In this document: piece after piece, positions 32,983 through 41,510 of the stretch
Numbering within the stretch: the stretch's first letter is position 1
Layout of the letters: every line of letters starts with the position of its first letter
From: Fen-999 sp041480065
Lineage (GTDB): Bacteria > Pseudomonadota > Gammaproteobacteria > Burkholderiales > Rhodocyclaceae
Direction of reading: 5' to 3'
Assembly (NCBI GenBank): GCA_041480065.1
Contig: JBGOZF010000014.1
Span: 1 to 64,000 of the forward strand
DNA: 64,000 nucleotides
Program-made: the position numbers and the translations under genes
The notes under the pieces: model-generated
The model's input: only the letters and a program-made list of their open reading frames with translations
What the model was told of the DNA's origin: nothing
Databases searched by the model: none

Positions 32983-34326
32983 CTACTGGGGCTGCAAATC
33001 GCGCAGGCGTCCCGCGACCCTGGCCTGGTCGAAGGCCGCCGGTCGCGCGGCCGCCGCCGTCAACGCCTGCCGGTAGTATTGCGCCGCCAGCTTCGCCTGA
33101 TGCAACTGGTCGAGACTGACCGCGAGGTTGAACAAATAGTCCGGGTTGTCGCCGTCGCCGGTGACGGCGTTGAAATACGCCTGCTGGGCCTCGTTCCAGC
33201 GACCCTGGCGCGCATGGAGATTGCCGAGGGCGAAGTGCAGGGCCGGCGCGTCGGGCTGCGCCGCCAGCAGGGTCTTCAGCCTGGTTTCGCCGCCGACCGG
33301 GTCGCCCTGGCTGTTGAGGCCGAGTAGTCCTGCGTGGGCGACGGCATCCTGGGGGTCGGCGTCGAGCAGGCGCAGGTAATACGATTGGGCATCGGCGCCG
33401 CGGCCTTCCCGCAGGGCGATGGCGGCGGCACCATGGAGGGCGTCGGCGTTGCGGGGATCTGTCTGGAGCACGCGCTCGTAGTCCGCGCGCGCCTTTGGCA
33501 GGTTGCCGGCCTGGAAGGCGTCATAAGCTTCCGCGAGCGTCGGGTTCAATGTCGGGCGGGACGTGGTGATGCGTATCGGGCTGTACGCAGCCGCGGCGCC
33601 TGGCGCCGTTCGCGCCTCGACGGAACGAGCGACGGCGGCAGGCCGGTCGCGCGCCGCGTCGGCGACAGGATGCGGCAGTCCCGGCGCAGGCGGCAAGGGC
33701 AAGGTCCGGGTCGCGGCAGGATTCAGCCCGGTGGCGGGCGTCGTCATTCCGGGATTGAGCGCGGCGACAGGTTGTGCAGCCGACAGACCCGGTGAGGGCT
33801 TGAGCTGCAGCCAGAAATAGACACCGATGCCGCCAACAGCCAGAAGGGTGATCGCGCCCACGACGACACTGAAAGACCTGTTGCCGTCAGCCCGAGCTTG
33901 CTTGGCGGCGAAGGCGTTCTGCGCCGCAGTGCGGTTCGCCGCCTCGGCCGTGGACGTCTGGGCGGCCTTGACAACCGGCGGTGGCGGCGATGCCTTCGCC
34001 GGGGTGAGCGCCGGTTCGCTTCGCGCGCCGGAATTCGCAGCGGGTGGCCGGCCGACCGGACTCGGTTTGCGCGGCGTATCAGTCACGAACTCGTCGTCGA
34101 GTTCTTCAAGTTTCAGCGGCAGATCCGGCAAGGTCGCCGGCGCCTGACTCGCGGCAGTCTCCGGCGCGGGCGAACGATCCGCTGGCTGGGGAGACTGCAT
34201 GGCGGAAGCATCGCCACCGTCTCCGGCACCGGCCGGTGGATCGGTCGCGCCCGGGACGGTGACGTCGAGACGACCCCCACGCTTGGCCTGCTCGGCCTTC
34301 TTGAGGGCGTCCATCAGGAGGCTCAC
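32983..34326 (-). CDS. mshN: MshN-like TPR protein
   Basis: The product is 447 residues. It begins MSLLMDALKKAEQAK, the conserved N-terminus of MshN-type proteins. A Pro/Ala-rich stretch follows, then a single membrane helix (about 165-185, VVVGAITLLAVGGIGVYFW). From about 270 there are at least four TPR-like repeats (EAYDAFQAGNLPKARADYER, ADALHGAAAIALREGRGADA). The start is a GTG at 34326 overlapping the mshL stop (GTGA), with GGAGG six bases upstream. It probably scaffolds assembly of the secretin or pilus complex. Confidence 0.8.
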   Translation of the reverse strand: MSLLMDALKKAEQAKRGGRLDVTVPGATDPPAGAGDGGDASAMQSPQPADRSPAPETAASQAPATLPDLPLKLEELDDEFVTDTPRKPSPVGRPPAANSGARSEPALTPAKASPPPPVVKAAQTSTAEAANRTAAQNAFAAKQARADGNRSFSVVVGAITLLAVGGIGVYFWLQLKPSPGLSAAQPVAALNPGMTTPATGLNPAATRTLPLPPAPGLPHPVADAARDRPAAVARSVEARTAPGAAAAYSPIRITTSRPTLNPTLAEAYDAFQAGNLPKARADYERVLQTDPRNADALHGAAAIALREGRGADAQSYYLRLLDADPQDAVAHAGLLGLNSQGDPVGGETRLKTLLAAQPDAPALHFALGNLHARQGRWNEAQQAYFNAVTGDGDNPDYLFNLAVSLDQLHQAKLAAQYYRQALTAAAARPAAFDQARVAGRLRDLQPQ

Positions 34327-36152
34327 TGCTCGCCTCCGTCAGAGCCGATACGCTGGTTCGGACCCAGGTTCTTGTCGAAGAAATCCTGCCCGGGGAGCTT
34401 CTCGCGGAAGCTCGAATAATCGCCGCCCATGCTGGCGTCCTTGACGACTATGGGGCGCAGGAACACGACTAGTTCTGTTTTGTGCCGGGTGTCGTCGCGG
34501 TTCTCGAAGAACTTGCCGAGGAGCGGAATCCTGGAGATTCCTGGTACGGCGCTGTCGTTGTTCTCCAGCGTGTCTTCCATCAAGCCGCCCATGACGGCGA
34601 TGTTGCCGTTGTCGACGCGGATCATGGACTCCATTTCACGCGTGCGAATCACTGGGATCATGCTGACGACGGCTTGAGTGGTCACAGGAGGCATAAGTGC
34701 CGGATTGGGATCCTGTACCTCACCAAACTTGCGCGAGATGCTCGGTCGGATGTTGAGCTGCACAGTGTCGTTTTCGCTGATTTGGGGAGTGACGTTCATC
34801 ACGAGACCCACCGGAACGGAATTTAGCGTGGTCGTGTACGTCGTAGTGCTTGTTGTTTGGTTGGTGGTCGTGTCAGCCTTGATCGTGAAATACACGAGGT
34901 TGTCCACCACCTTGAGCACTGCGGTCTGATTGTTCAGGACCGAGAGCTTCGGACTGGAAAGCACCTTGACTGTGCCAAAGGTATCCAGGAGTTTGACGGC
35001 GGCAGTGAGGCTACCGAGACGCGAGGCCGTATTTAAGTACGCGAGTGAAAAGACATCGGACGTCACCGTGCTACCGTTCTTCGCTATCGTGAAACCGGCA
35101 CGACCGAGCTTTGCCGCCGTCCAGTCGATACCCTGCTGGTAGTTGTCTGAAAGCGAAACCTCCGCGATGGTGGCTTCGATCAGCACCTGACGGCGGGCAG
35201 AGGACATGACGGCACCGAGGAACTCTTGAATCTTCTCGTGCTGACGAGAGGTGGCGCGCACCGTGACGATGCCTGCTTCGGGGTTGATGATTACGGATGC
35301 AGCTTCGCGGAAGGTGGTGCGCTTGACTACCGTGGTGCCGGTCTGCTGCAAGCTAGCGGGATTCGGGCTGCCGGCGATTCCCTGAGAACCGGAAGCCGAT
35401 GTTCGCGCACTGGCTGGCGGTTGCATGCCCGTACCCGTCGTCGCCTGCTGGTCCGCTCGCTCGATCACGGTTTCCGACGAGCCCTCGGGCAGGATCTTGT
35501 CGGTTTCCCGTAGGATGTCCTTGATGTTCTTTTCCAGGGTCTCCCAGAAATGGTGCAGCGATTTGTTCTCCACCTTGGTCTGCGAGTTGTTGCCGCCCGT
35601 CGTGACGCTGGTGCCGCCGGTGACGCCGGCGGCGCCGCCAGTTGAGGCGACCTGGGTGGTCACGGTAACGGTGCCCGTGGTGTCCCGCGACATATTGACG
35701 TAGTCGACCTTGTAGGTGCGCAGGAAAGGCGAGTCGGGCATGACGGCCAGATTGGCGCCATCGAGTTCCCAGCGCATGTCGATCTGCTTGGAAATGCGCG
35801 TGAGCAACTGCTGGAGCGTCTGGTCGATGGCGTTCAGGGTGACGCTGCCGCCGATGCCGGGATGGATGTCGACGTTGATCTTGGCATCCCTGGCCAGGGC
35901 GAACAGCAGTTCTTGCGCGGGAATGTTATTGACGACGACACTGTAGGTTTCGACCTTGGCGGCGGGCTTCGGCTTGGCCAGCGTAACGGTGTTCTGCACC
36001 GGTTGCGGGATTTCCGCTTTGGACGACTTTGGCGCGAGAGCTGCGCTTTCCGCCTGAAGATGGCCGCTGGAAGGCGGCGAGACGGGCGTCGTGCTGCACG
36101 CGGCGACTGTCGACGCCAGAAGCGAAGCCGCAAGGAGTCGTGGTGTGATCAA
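34323..36152 (-). CDS. mshL: MSHA-type outer-membrane secretin MshL
   Basis: This 609-residue protein has a lipoprotein signal with lipobox STVAAC (Cys about residue 19). An N-terminal STN/N0-like domain starts near 70 (YSVVVNNIPAQELLFALARD). The C-terminal secretin domain contains RQVLIEATIAEVSLSDNYQQ, VGLVMNVTPQISENDTVQLN and VDNGNIAVMGGLMEDTLENN. It forms the outer-membrane pore for the pilus. The start appears to be a TTG at 36152 with GGAAGG upstream, since the frame is closed just above. It contains Thr/Gly-rich linkers near 180-200. Confidence 0.9.
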   Translation of the reverse strand: MITPRLLAASLLASTVAACSTTPVSPPSSGHLQAESAALAPKSSKAEIPQPVQNTVTLAKPKPAAKVETYSVVVNNIPAQELLFALARDAKINVDIHPGIGGSVTLNAIDQTLQQLLTRISKQIDMRWELDGANLAVMPDSPFLRTYKVDYVNMSRDTTGTVTVTTQVASTGGAAGVTGGTSVTTGGNNSQTKVENKSLHHFWETLEKNIKDILRETDKILPEGSSETVIERADQQATTGTGMQPPASARTSASGSQGIAGSPNPASLQQTGTTVVKRTTFREAASVIINPEAGIVTVRATSRQHEKIQEFLGAVMSSARRQVLIEATIAEVSLSDNYQQGIDWTAAKLGRAGFTIAKNGSTVTSDVFSLAYLNTASRLGSLTAAVKLLDTFGTVKVLSSPKLSVLNNQTAVLKVVDNLVYFTIKADTTTNQTTSTTTYTTTLNSVPVGLVMNVTPQISENDTVQLNIRPSISRKFGEVQDPNPALMPPVTTQAVVSMIPVIRTREMESMIRVDNGNIAVMGGLMEDTLENNDSAVPGISRIPLLGKFFENRDDTRHKTELVVFLRPIVVKDASMGGDYSSFREKLPGQDFFDKNLGPNQRIGSDGGEQ

Positions 36153-36370
36153 GATCTGGGCGCCTTCCGATGCAGGTCAATACGATTTGTCGGAACGTAT
36201 CCGGCGGGCAGCAGTAAATCACGACAAGCGGCGACATTTTCCGCTACTGCCGCAGGACACGCGGATTGCTCTTCCGGTCGATTCTCCTCGAACTTCTTAT
36301 AGCACATAAGCAACTTGGCACACTTTATTGATTTTACATCGACAGCCATCGGTTACGGGCATATTTGCTA

Positions 36371-37759
36371 TTACTTTAGCCATCGGACCTGGCGCGGAAA
36401 CGGGCTGTTGTCGAGCAGTTCCGTCGGCAATTGGCGAACGGCCTCGCTGGCGGCCCGCCAGCTCGGGAATTCACCGTAGATAATGCCTATGCGCGGGTCG
36501 TTGGCCGACCCGGCCAGGTACATGCGGACCTGTTCGGCGGGGAGCAGGCCGCTGGCCCTGCCGAAGTAGGACTGGGCAAATTCTGCCTGTCTGCCATCGA
36601 CAGTGGCCAACTGGATGAACCAGCGCTCGCCGGCGGTCGCGTCGATCCATTGTCGGGTCTGGTCGAACTTCGCCTGCAGCGCGGATCCGGCCGCCTGCTG
36701 CGATGCGGCCGATGCCGCAATCGGCGAGGTCGCGAGCCCAGGACCGTCGCCGGCAGGCCTGGCAATCTGCGGCGTCGATGCGGCCGCCGGGGAGCCCGCC
36801 GCGCCGGCGGACGGCGCGGCGGCCAGCGCCGGTCCTGTGCCCGAAAGCGCACCGCGGTCGGGCTGCCAGGCCAGCGTCGCGACGCCGAGGACCGCCAGCG
36901 CGAAAGCGCCTCCCAGCGCCGGCAGCCAGCGGCGAAGCGGGCCCGGGCGGCCTTGGTAGTCGGCGTCGCGGACGGCTGCATCGACTTGTTTCGGCGTGAC
37001 TTCGTGGCCGTTTTCGGCGTAGGCGGCGAGCAGGGACTTGTCGGCCAGGATGTTGACGCGCCGGGTCAGGCCTTGCGAGGCCTCGGCAATGTGCCTGATC
37101 GCGGCCGGCGAGAAGACGTTCGGGCCGCGGTAGCCGGCGGTACGCATGCGGAAATCGAGGTACTCGCTGATGTCGTTGCGCCGCAGAGGCTCGAGGCTGA
37201 AGTTCTGGGTGATCCGCTCCTTCAGTTGTCGCATGTTCGGCTGCGCGAGCACGTCGTCGAGTTCCGGCTGTCCGAACAGGACGAGTTGCAGCAGCTTGTG
37301 CTGGGTGGTTTCCAGATTCGACAACAGGCGGATTTCTTCGAGCGTTTCCCGGGGCATGGCGTGGGCTTCGTCGATCAGCACCACGATCTGCCGGCCTTCG
37401 CTGTAGATCTCGATCAGCCGGGTCTGGAGTGCCCGTACCAGGGCACTCATGCGCGTATCGTCGGGCAGGCTCAGCGCCAGCTCGTCGGCGATGGCGAACA
37501 GGATGTCGTCCCGCGACAGCGACGGGTTGGCCAGGTAGATGATCACCACGTTGGCGGGCAGACGTTCCATCAGCACCCGGCAGAGCATGGTCTTGCCGCT
37601 GCCGACTTCGCCGCTGACCTTGACGATGCCTTCGTCGTGCGTGATGGCATAGAGCAAGGCTTCCAGCGTGGCGCCGCGATTGGCGCCGGCGAAGAAGAAT
37701 TCGGTATGCGGCGTGATCCGGAAGGGCGGCTCGGAAAGGCCGAAGTGCTCGAGATACAT
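36371..37759 (-). CDS. mshM: MshM/ExeA-like AAA+ ATPase with C-terminal SPOR-like domain
   Basis: The product is 462 residues. It starts MYLEHFGLSEPPFRITP, the family hallmark. Walker A is GEVGSGKTMLCR, Walker B is VVLIDEAHAMP and the sensor region is LEEIRLLSNLETTQHKLLQL. A membrane helix lies at about 283-300 (LPALGGAFALAVLGVATLAW). The last 90 residues form a SPOR-like, probably peptidoglycan-binding domain (GERWFIQLATVDGRQAEFAQ). It likely remodels peptidoglycan so the secretin can assemble, as ExeA does. An in-frame GTG at 37765 is an alternative start. A 218-base leader region of mshL (36153-36370), with an AT-rich patch near 36300, follows the gene. Confidence 0.85.
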   Translation of the reverse strand: MYLEHFGLSEPPFRITPHTEFFFAGANRGATLEALLYAITHDEGIVKVSGEVGSGKTMLCRVLMERLPANVVIIYLANPSLSRDDILFAIADELALSLPDDTRMSALVRALQTRLIEIYSEGRQIVVLIDEAHAMPRETLEEIRLLSNLETTQHKLLQLVLFGQPELDDVLAQPNMRQLKERITQNFSLEPLRRNDISEYLDFRMRTAGYRGPNVFSPAAIRHIAEASQGLTRRVNILADKSLLAAYAENGHEVTPKQVDAAVRDADYQGRPGPLRRWLPALGGAFALAVLGVATLAWQPDRGALSGTGPALAAAPSAGAAGSPAAASTPQIARPAGDGPGLATSPIAASAASQQAAGSALQAKFDQTRQWIDATAGERWFIQLATVDGRQAEFAQSYFGRASGLLPAEQVRMYLAGSANDPRIGIIYGEFPSWRAASEAVRQLPTELLDNSPFPRQVRWLK

Positions 37760-37768
37760 GGACACGGT

Positions 37769-39205
37769 CTACCGGCTCCCGGATGTGGATGTGTCGCCCT
37801 GGGCACGCGCCAGGACGTCCATGCGGTTGTAGAGCGTAGTCCGGTTGACACCGAGCAGTTTTGCCGCCTGGCTGATGTTGCCGTGGGTCAATTGCTGTGC
37901 GGCCGCAATGTAGGCCGCTTCCCATCGGTTGAGGGTGTCGTCGAGACTGAAGTGCGCGGATTCGCGCAGATGTCGCAGCGCCAGGTCGGTCAACTGCACA
38001 TCGTCGCTGGGCAGGCTTGTCGCCTGTGCAGCGGCGATCGCCGTGTCCAGTTCGGTATCGAGGTCGAAGCTGGAGACCGTGCGGCCGGCATGCCTGGCGA
38101 TAAGGCGGATGGCGATGTTGCGCAATTCGCGCACATTGCCCGGGAACGAGTAGCCGAGCCAGCGGGTTTCGGCTTCGGGCGACAGCTTGAAGGGGGTGAC
38201 CCCGGCCTGGCGCGCATAGAGGTTGCGAAAATGATCGAGCAGAAGAAGGCGGTCGCCGCCCATCTCGCGCAATGGCGGCACGTTGATGGTGAAGACCGAC
38301 AAGCGGTGGTAGAGATCGGCGCGGAAGCGCCCCTCGCGCACCTCCTTCTTGAGGTCGCGGTTGGTGGCGGCGACGACCCGGGCTTTCGAAATCCTCTGCT
38401 GGGTTTCGCCGACCCGCTGGTATTCGCCGTTCTCGAGAACGCGCAGCAACTTGGGCTGCAGGTCGAGCGGCAATTCGCCGATCTCGTCCAGGAACAGGGT
38501 GCCCTCGGCCGCTTCCTCGAAGTAGCCGGCCCGCGAACCGATGGCACCGGTGAAGGCTCCCTTGGCATGTCCGAACAGCGTCGGTTCGACCAGGTTGGGG
38601 GGGATTGCCGCGCAGTTGAGCGCCAGGTAGGGCCGCGCAGTCCGTTCGGAGAGGCGGTGCAAGGCGTCGGCCGCCAGTTCCTTGCCGCTGCCGGATTCGC
38701 CCTCGATCAGTACCGGGAACGGTGAACTCGCATATTGGCGCAACTGCGTGCGAAGCTTCTCGATCGGCGGGCTGTGGCCGATCAGCTCGATGCTGCCCGC
38801 TGCAGTGGTGTCGTAGGCCAATACGCGGCGCAAGGTCTGCCGCAGCGCCTCGGGATCGGCCGGCTTGGCCACGAAATCGACCGCGCCCAGGGCGCGGGCG
38901 TGGCGGGCGTTGGCGTCGTCGTTCTGGCCGGACAGAATGACGATCGGCATCGAAGGCGCCAGCGCCAGCAATTCGGTCACCAGGGCGAAGCCCTCGTCGG
39001 GACGGTGCGGAATCGGCGGCAGGCCGAGGTCGACCAGCGCGGCGGCCGGCAATTCCGGTTGCTGCCGGATCCGGTCCAGCGCCTCGCCTCTGCTGGCAGC
39101 CAGGAGAACCTCAAAATCGCCGCGCAGATAGAAGGCCAGGGTTTCGGCGATCAGCGGATCGTCGTCGACCAGCAGCAGGGAGGGTTTCTCGGCGTTTTCG
39201 GGCAC
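37769..39205 (-). CDS. Sigma-54-dependent response regulator (NtrC family)
   Basis: The product is 478 residues. The REC domain (8-130) has the acidic pocket LLLVDDDPL and a phospho-acceptor Asp in AALVDLGLPP. The AAA+ domain (150-380) has Walker A GESGSGKELAADAL, the sigma-54 contact loop AKGAFTGA and Walker B GTLFLDEIGELPL. A Fis-type HTH forms the C-terminus (ISQAAKLLGVNRTTLYNRM). The DLGLPP receiver motif resembles PrsR-type regulators. It lies directly upstream of mshM on the same strand and is the best local candidate for control of the pilus operon. No kinase adjoins it; the membrane kinase at 20 kb is a possible partner. Confidence 0.88.
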   Translation of the reverse strand: MPENAEKPSLLLVDDDPLIAETLAFYLRGDFEVLLAASRGEALDRIRQQPELPAAALVDLGLPPIPHRPDEGFALVTELLALAPSMPIVILSGQNDDANARHARALGAVDFVAKPADPEALRQTLRRVLAYDTTAAGSIELIGHSPPIEKLRTQLRQYASSPFPVLIEGESGSGKELAADALHRLSERTARPYLALNCAAIPPNLVEPTLFGHAKGAFTGAIGSRAGYFEEAAEGTLFLDEIGELPLDLQPKLLRVLENGEYQRVGETQQRISKARVVAATNRDLKKEVREGRFRADLYHRLSVFTINVPPLREMGGDRLLLLDHFRNLYARQAGVTPFKLSPEAETRWLGYSFPGNVRELRNIAIRLIARHAGRTVSSFDLDTELDTAIAAAQATSLPSDDVQLTDLALRHLRESAHFSLDDTLNRWEAAYIAAAQQLTHGNISQAAKLLGVNRTTLYNRMDVLARAQGDTSTSGSR

Positions 39206-39269
39206 AGGGACGACATTGGGACAATAAACGACCGGTCATGATAGCCTAGGCGTGGCTTGGTGAGAGGCT

Positions 39270-39291
39270 CTTGATCTGCCGCAAGATCAAG
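39270..39291. promoter_or_regulatory. Perfect inverted repeat in the divergent regulator-mlaF region
   Basis: CTTGATCT-GCCGCA-AGATCAAG is a perfect 8-bp inverted repeat with a six-base spacer. It lies between the divergent sigma-54 regulator and mlaF genes and could be an operator or an RNA hairpin. The half-site TTGAT resembles FNR, but FNR spacing (four bases) does not fit. Confidence 0.4.
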
Positions 39292-39352
39292 CAGCTTTCA
39301 TGAATTCGCCGTGGTCTGACGGCGCGGTCCGGCAACGGCCCGACCGTCACTC

Positions 39353-39361
39353 TGGTAGAAT
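39353..39361 (+). promoter_or_regulatory. Possible extended -10 for the mla operon
   Basis: TGGTAGAAT matches TGnTATAAT in all but one position and lies 30 bases before the mlaF ATG. No convincing -35 box is seen. Confidence 0.4.
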
Positions 39362-39391
39362 CCGACCGATTCTCGACCCTATTCCCCGAGC

Positions 39392-40213
39392 ATGTCCCCA
39401 GAACCAATGGCTCCGCTGGTTGAACTGACCGACGTCAGCTTTGCCTACGATCGCCGCCCCGTCCTGACCGGATTCAATCTGAGTATCCCGAAGGGGAAAG
39501 TGGTGGCGATCATGGGCATCAGCGGCGGCGGCAAGACCACGACCCTGCGCCTGATCGGCGGCCAACTGAAGGCAACCACCGGCACGGTGCGCGTGGCCGG
39601 CCAGAACGTTGCCGATCTCGATAGCGACGGCCTCTACGCCCTGCGCCGGCGCATGGGGATGTTGTTTCAGTTCGGGGCGTTATTTACGGACATGTCGGTC
39701 TATGACAATGTCGCCTTCCAGATGCGCGAGCACACCGATCTGCCGGACGACATGATCCACGATCTGGTGATGATGAAACTGCACGCCGTCGGCCTGCGCG
39801 GCGTTCATGATCTGCTGCCGTCGGAGCTGTCCGGCGGCATGGCGCGGCGGGTGGCGCTGGCGCGTGCGATTGCGCTCGATCCGATGCTGATGATGTATGA
39901 CGAACCTTTTGCCGGTCTCGATCCGATTTCGCTGTCGGTTATCGGCGAGCTGATCCGCAGCCTCAACGATGCTCTCGGCGCCAGTTCGATCATCGTCACC
40001 CACGATGTCCAGGAGTCGCTGAAGATCGTCGATTACATCTATTTCGTTTCCGAAGGCCGCATCGTCGCCGAAGGCACGGCCGACGACATACGCAATTCCT
40101 CGACGCCCTACGTGCATCAGTTCATCTGGGGCGAGGCGGACGGTCCGGTGGCCTTCCATTATCCGGCCGCGCCTTATGGCGAGGAGATGTTCGCGGGGGC
40201 TGGTCATGCTTGA
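39392..40213 (+). CDS. mlaF: Phospholipid ABC transporter ATP-binding protein MlaF
   Basis: This 273-residue ABC ATPase has Walker A GISGGGKTTTLRLIG, a Q-loop in FQFGALFTDMSV, the signature LSGGMARRVALARA and Walker B MMYDEPFAGLD. The LSGGM signature and FGALFTD segment are typical of MlaF. It powers the inner-membrane MlaFEDB complex that moves phospholipids between membranes. It is the first gene of mlaFEDACB and overlaps mlaE by eight bases. MAPLVELTD at 39407 is an alternative start. Confidence 0.93.
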   Translation: MSPEPMAPLVELTDVSFAYDRRPVLTGFNLSIPKGKVVAIMGISGGGKTTTLRLIGGQLKATTGTVRVAGQNVADLDSDGLYALRRRMGMLFQFGALFTDMSVYDNVAFQMREHTDLPDDMIHDLVMMKLHAVGLRGVHDLLPSELSGGMARRVALARAIALDPMLMMYDEPFAGLDPISLSVIGELIRSLNDALGASSIIVTHDVQESLKIVDYIYFVSEGRIVAEGTADDIRNSSTPYVHQFIWGEADGPVAFHYPAAPYGEEMFAGAGHA

Positions 40214-41000
40214 TGTGTTGCCGCGATTCTTCCGTTGGCTGGGCAATGGTGTGAACGATCGCATCTGGCGGCTCGGCTTCGCCAGCCGTTTCTTCCTGAT
40301 GGTGTTCGTCTATTCGGGCACGGCCTTGCGGCGCTTCTTCCTGACCATCCGCGAGATCTACTTCACCGGCGTGCTGAGCCTGATCATCATCCTGGTGTCG
40401 GGCCTGTTCGTCGGCATGGTGCTCGGCCTGCAGGGCTACGACACCCTTCAGCGCTACGGTTCTTCCGAGGCCCTGGGCGTTCTCGTCGCCTTGTCGCTGG
40501 TGCGCGAACTGGGACCGGTCGTTGCTGCGCTGCTGTTCGCCAGTCGCGCCGGTTCTGCGATAACGGCAGAGATCGGCCTCATGAAGGCGACCGAGCAACT
40601 TTCCGCGATGGAAATGATGGCCGTCAATCCGATTGCCCGCGTGGTTGCGCCGCGCTTCTGGGCCGGCGTGATTTCCATGCCGATCCTGGCGGCCTTGTTC
40701 TCGGCCATGGGCGTGTTTGGCGGCTATCTCGTTGGTGTCAAGTTGATCGGCGTCGACGAAGGGGCGTTCTGGTCGCAGATGCAGGCGTCCGTCGACTTCC
40801 GCGAAGATGTCATGAACGGCGTCATCAAGAGTTTCGTCTTCGGTATCATCGTCAGTTGGATTGCCGTGTTCGAGGGCTATGACGCCGAGCCGACGGCCGA
40901 GGGTGTTTCCGGCGCCACCACGCGTACCGTGGTAACGTCTTCGCTGGCGATCCTCGCCGCGGATTTCATTCTTACCGCACTCATGTTCAGGGGAGCCTGA
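40206..41000 (+). CDS. mlaE: Phospholipid ABC transporter permease MlaE
   Basis: The product is a 264-residue permease of the MlaE/YrbE family with five to six membrane helices. The family signature is visible around residues 90-130 (LVRELGPVVAALLFASRAGS, AEIGLMKATEQLSAMEMM). It forms the membrane channel of the Mla complex. The start (MLDVLPRFF) lies inside mlaF and its stop overlaps the mlaD start (TGATG). Confidence 0.93.
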   Translation: MLDVLPRFFRWLGNGVNDRIWRLGFASRFFLMVFVYSGTALRRFFLTIREIYFTGVLSLIIILVSGLFVGMVLGLQGYDTLQRYGSSEALGVLVALSLVRELGPVVAALLFASRAGSAITAEIGLMKATEQLSAMEMMAVNPIARVVAPRFWAGVISMPILAALFSAMGVFGGYLVGVKLIGVDEGAFWSQMQASVDFREDVMNGVIKSFVFGIIVSWIAVFEGYDAEPTAEGVSGATTRTVVTSSLAILAADFILTALMFRGA

Positions 41001-41470
41001 TGAATCGTCTAACGCTCGATCTCTGGGTTGGTTTCTTTGTTGCAATCGGCCTCGTTTCACTGTTGTTTTTGGCCCTCAAGGTTGGCAACCTGGCGAGCGC
41101 CAGTGTCGGCGAGACATACCGTCTGGAAGCCAAATTTGATAACATCGGCGGGTTAAAGGTCAGGGCTCCGGTCAAGAGCGCGGGCGTGGTCGTCGGTCGT
41201 GTGTCCGGAGTTCGCTTCGATCCGGAGAATTACGTGGCGGTCGTGGCGATGGATGTGGACAGCCGCTACAAGTTTCCGCGCGACACGTTCGCCACCATCA
41301 ACACGTCCGGCCTGCTGGGCGAGCAGTACCTGGGTTTCGAGGTCGGCGGCGACACCGAAATGCTGAAGAGCGGGGATGTGATCAAGAAGACCCAGTCGGC
41401 CGTGGTGCTGGAGAAGCTGATCAGCCAGTTCATGTTCAACAAGGCCGCCGAAGACGGCGGCAAGAAGTAG
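41000..41470 (+). CDS. mlaD: MCE-domain phospholipid-binding protein MlaD
   Basis: The product is 156 residues with an N-terminal anchor (LWVGFFVAIGLVSLLFLALK) and one MCE domain. Family residues include FDNIGGLKVRAPVKSAGVVV and the loop TSGLLGEQYLGFEVGG. MlaD forms the hexameric periplasmic ring of the Mla complex. The C-terminal tail is short (KAAEDGGKK). Confidence 0.93.
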   Translation: MNRLTLDLWVGFFVAIGLVSLLFLALKVGNLASASVGETYRLEAKFDNIGGLKVRAPVKSAGVVVGRVSGVRFDPENYVAVVAMDVDSRYKFPRDTFATINTSGLLGEQYLGFEVGGDTEMLKSGDVIKKTQSAVVLEKLISQFMFNKAAEDGGKK

Positions 41471-41510
41471 TTGTGTAGTTGTCGGCGACCAGGCAGAAGA
41501 AAGGATCGAA

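Noticed and set aside
36153..36370. Sigma-54 promoter upstream of mshL
   Set aside because: TGGCAC occurs near 36313 but on the plus strand, and the -12 GC element is missing at the right spacing. No acceptable -24/-12 pair was seen on the minus strand.
36431..38725. Plus-strand open frame of 764 codons opposite mshM and the sigma-54 regulator
   Set aside because: It is a shadow of two genes with unmistakable Walker motifs on the other strand; its composition is Arg/Gly/Val-rich and unstructured.
39270..39291. FNR box upstream of mlaF
   Set aside because: The TTGAT/ATCAA half-sites are separated by ten bases rather than the four needed for FNR.
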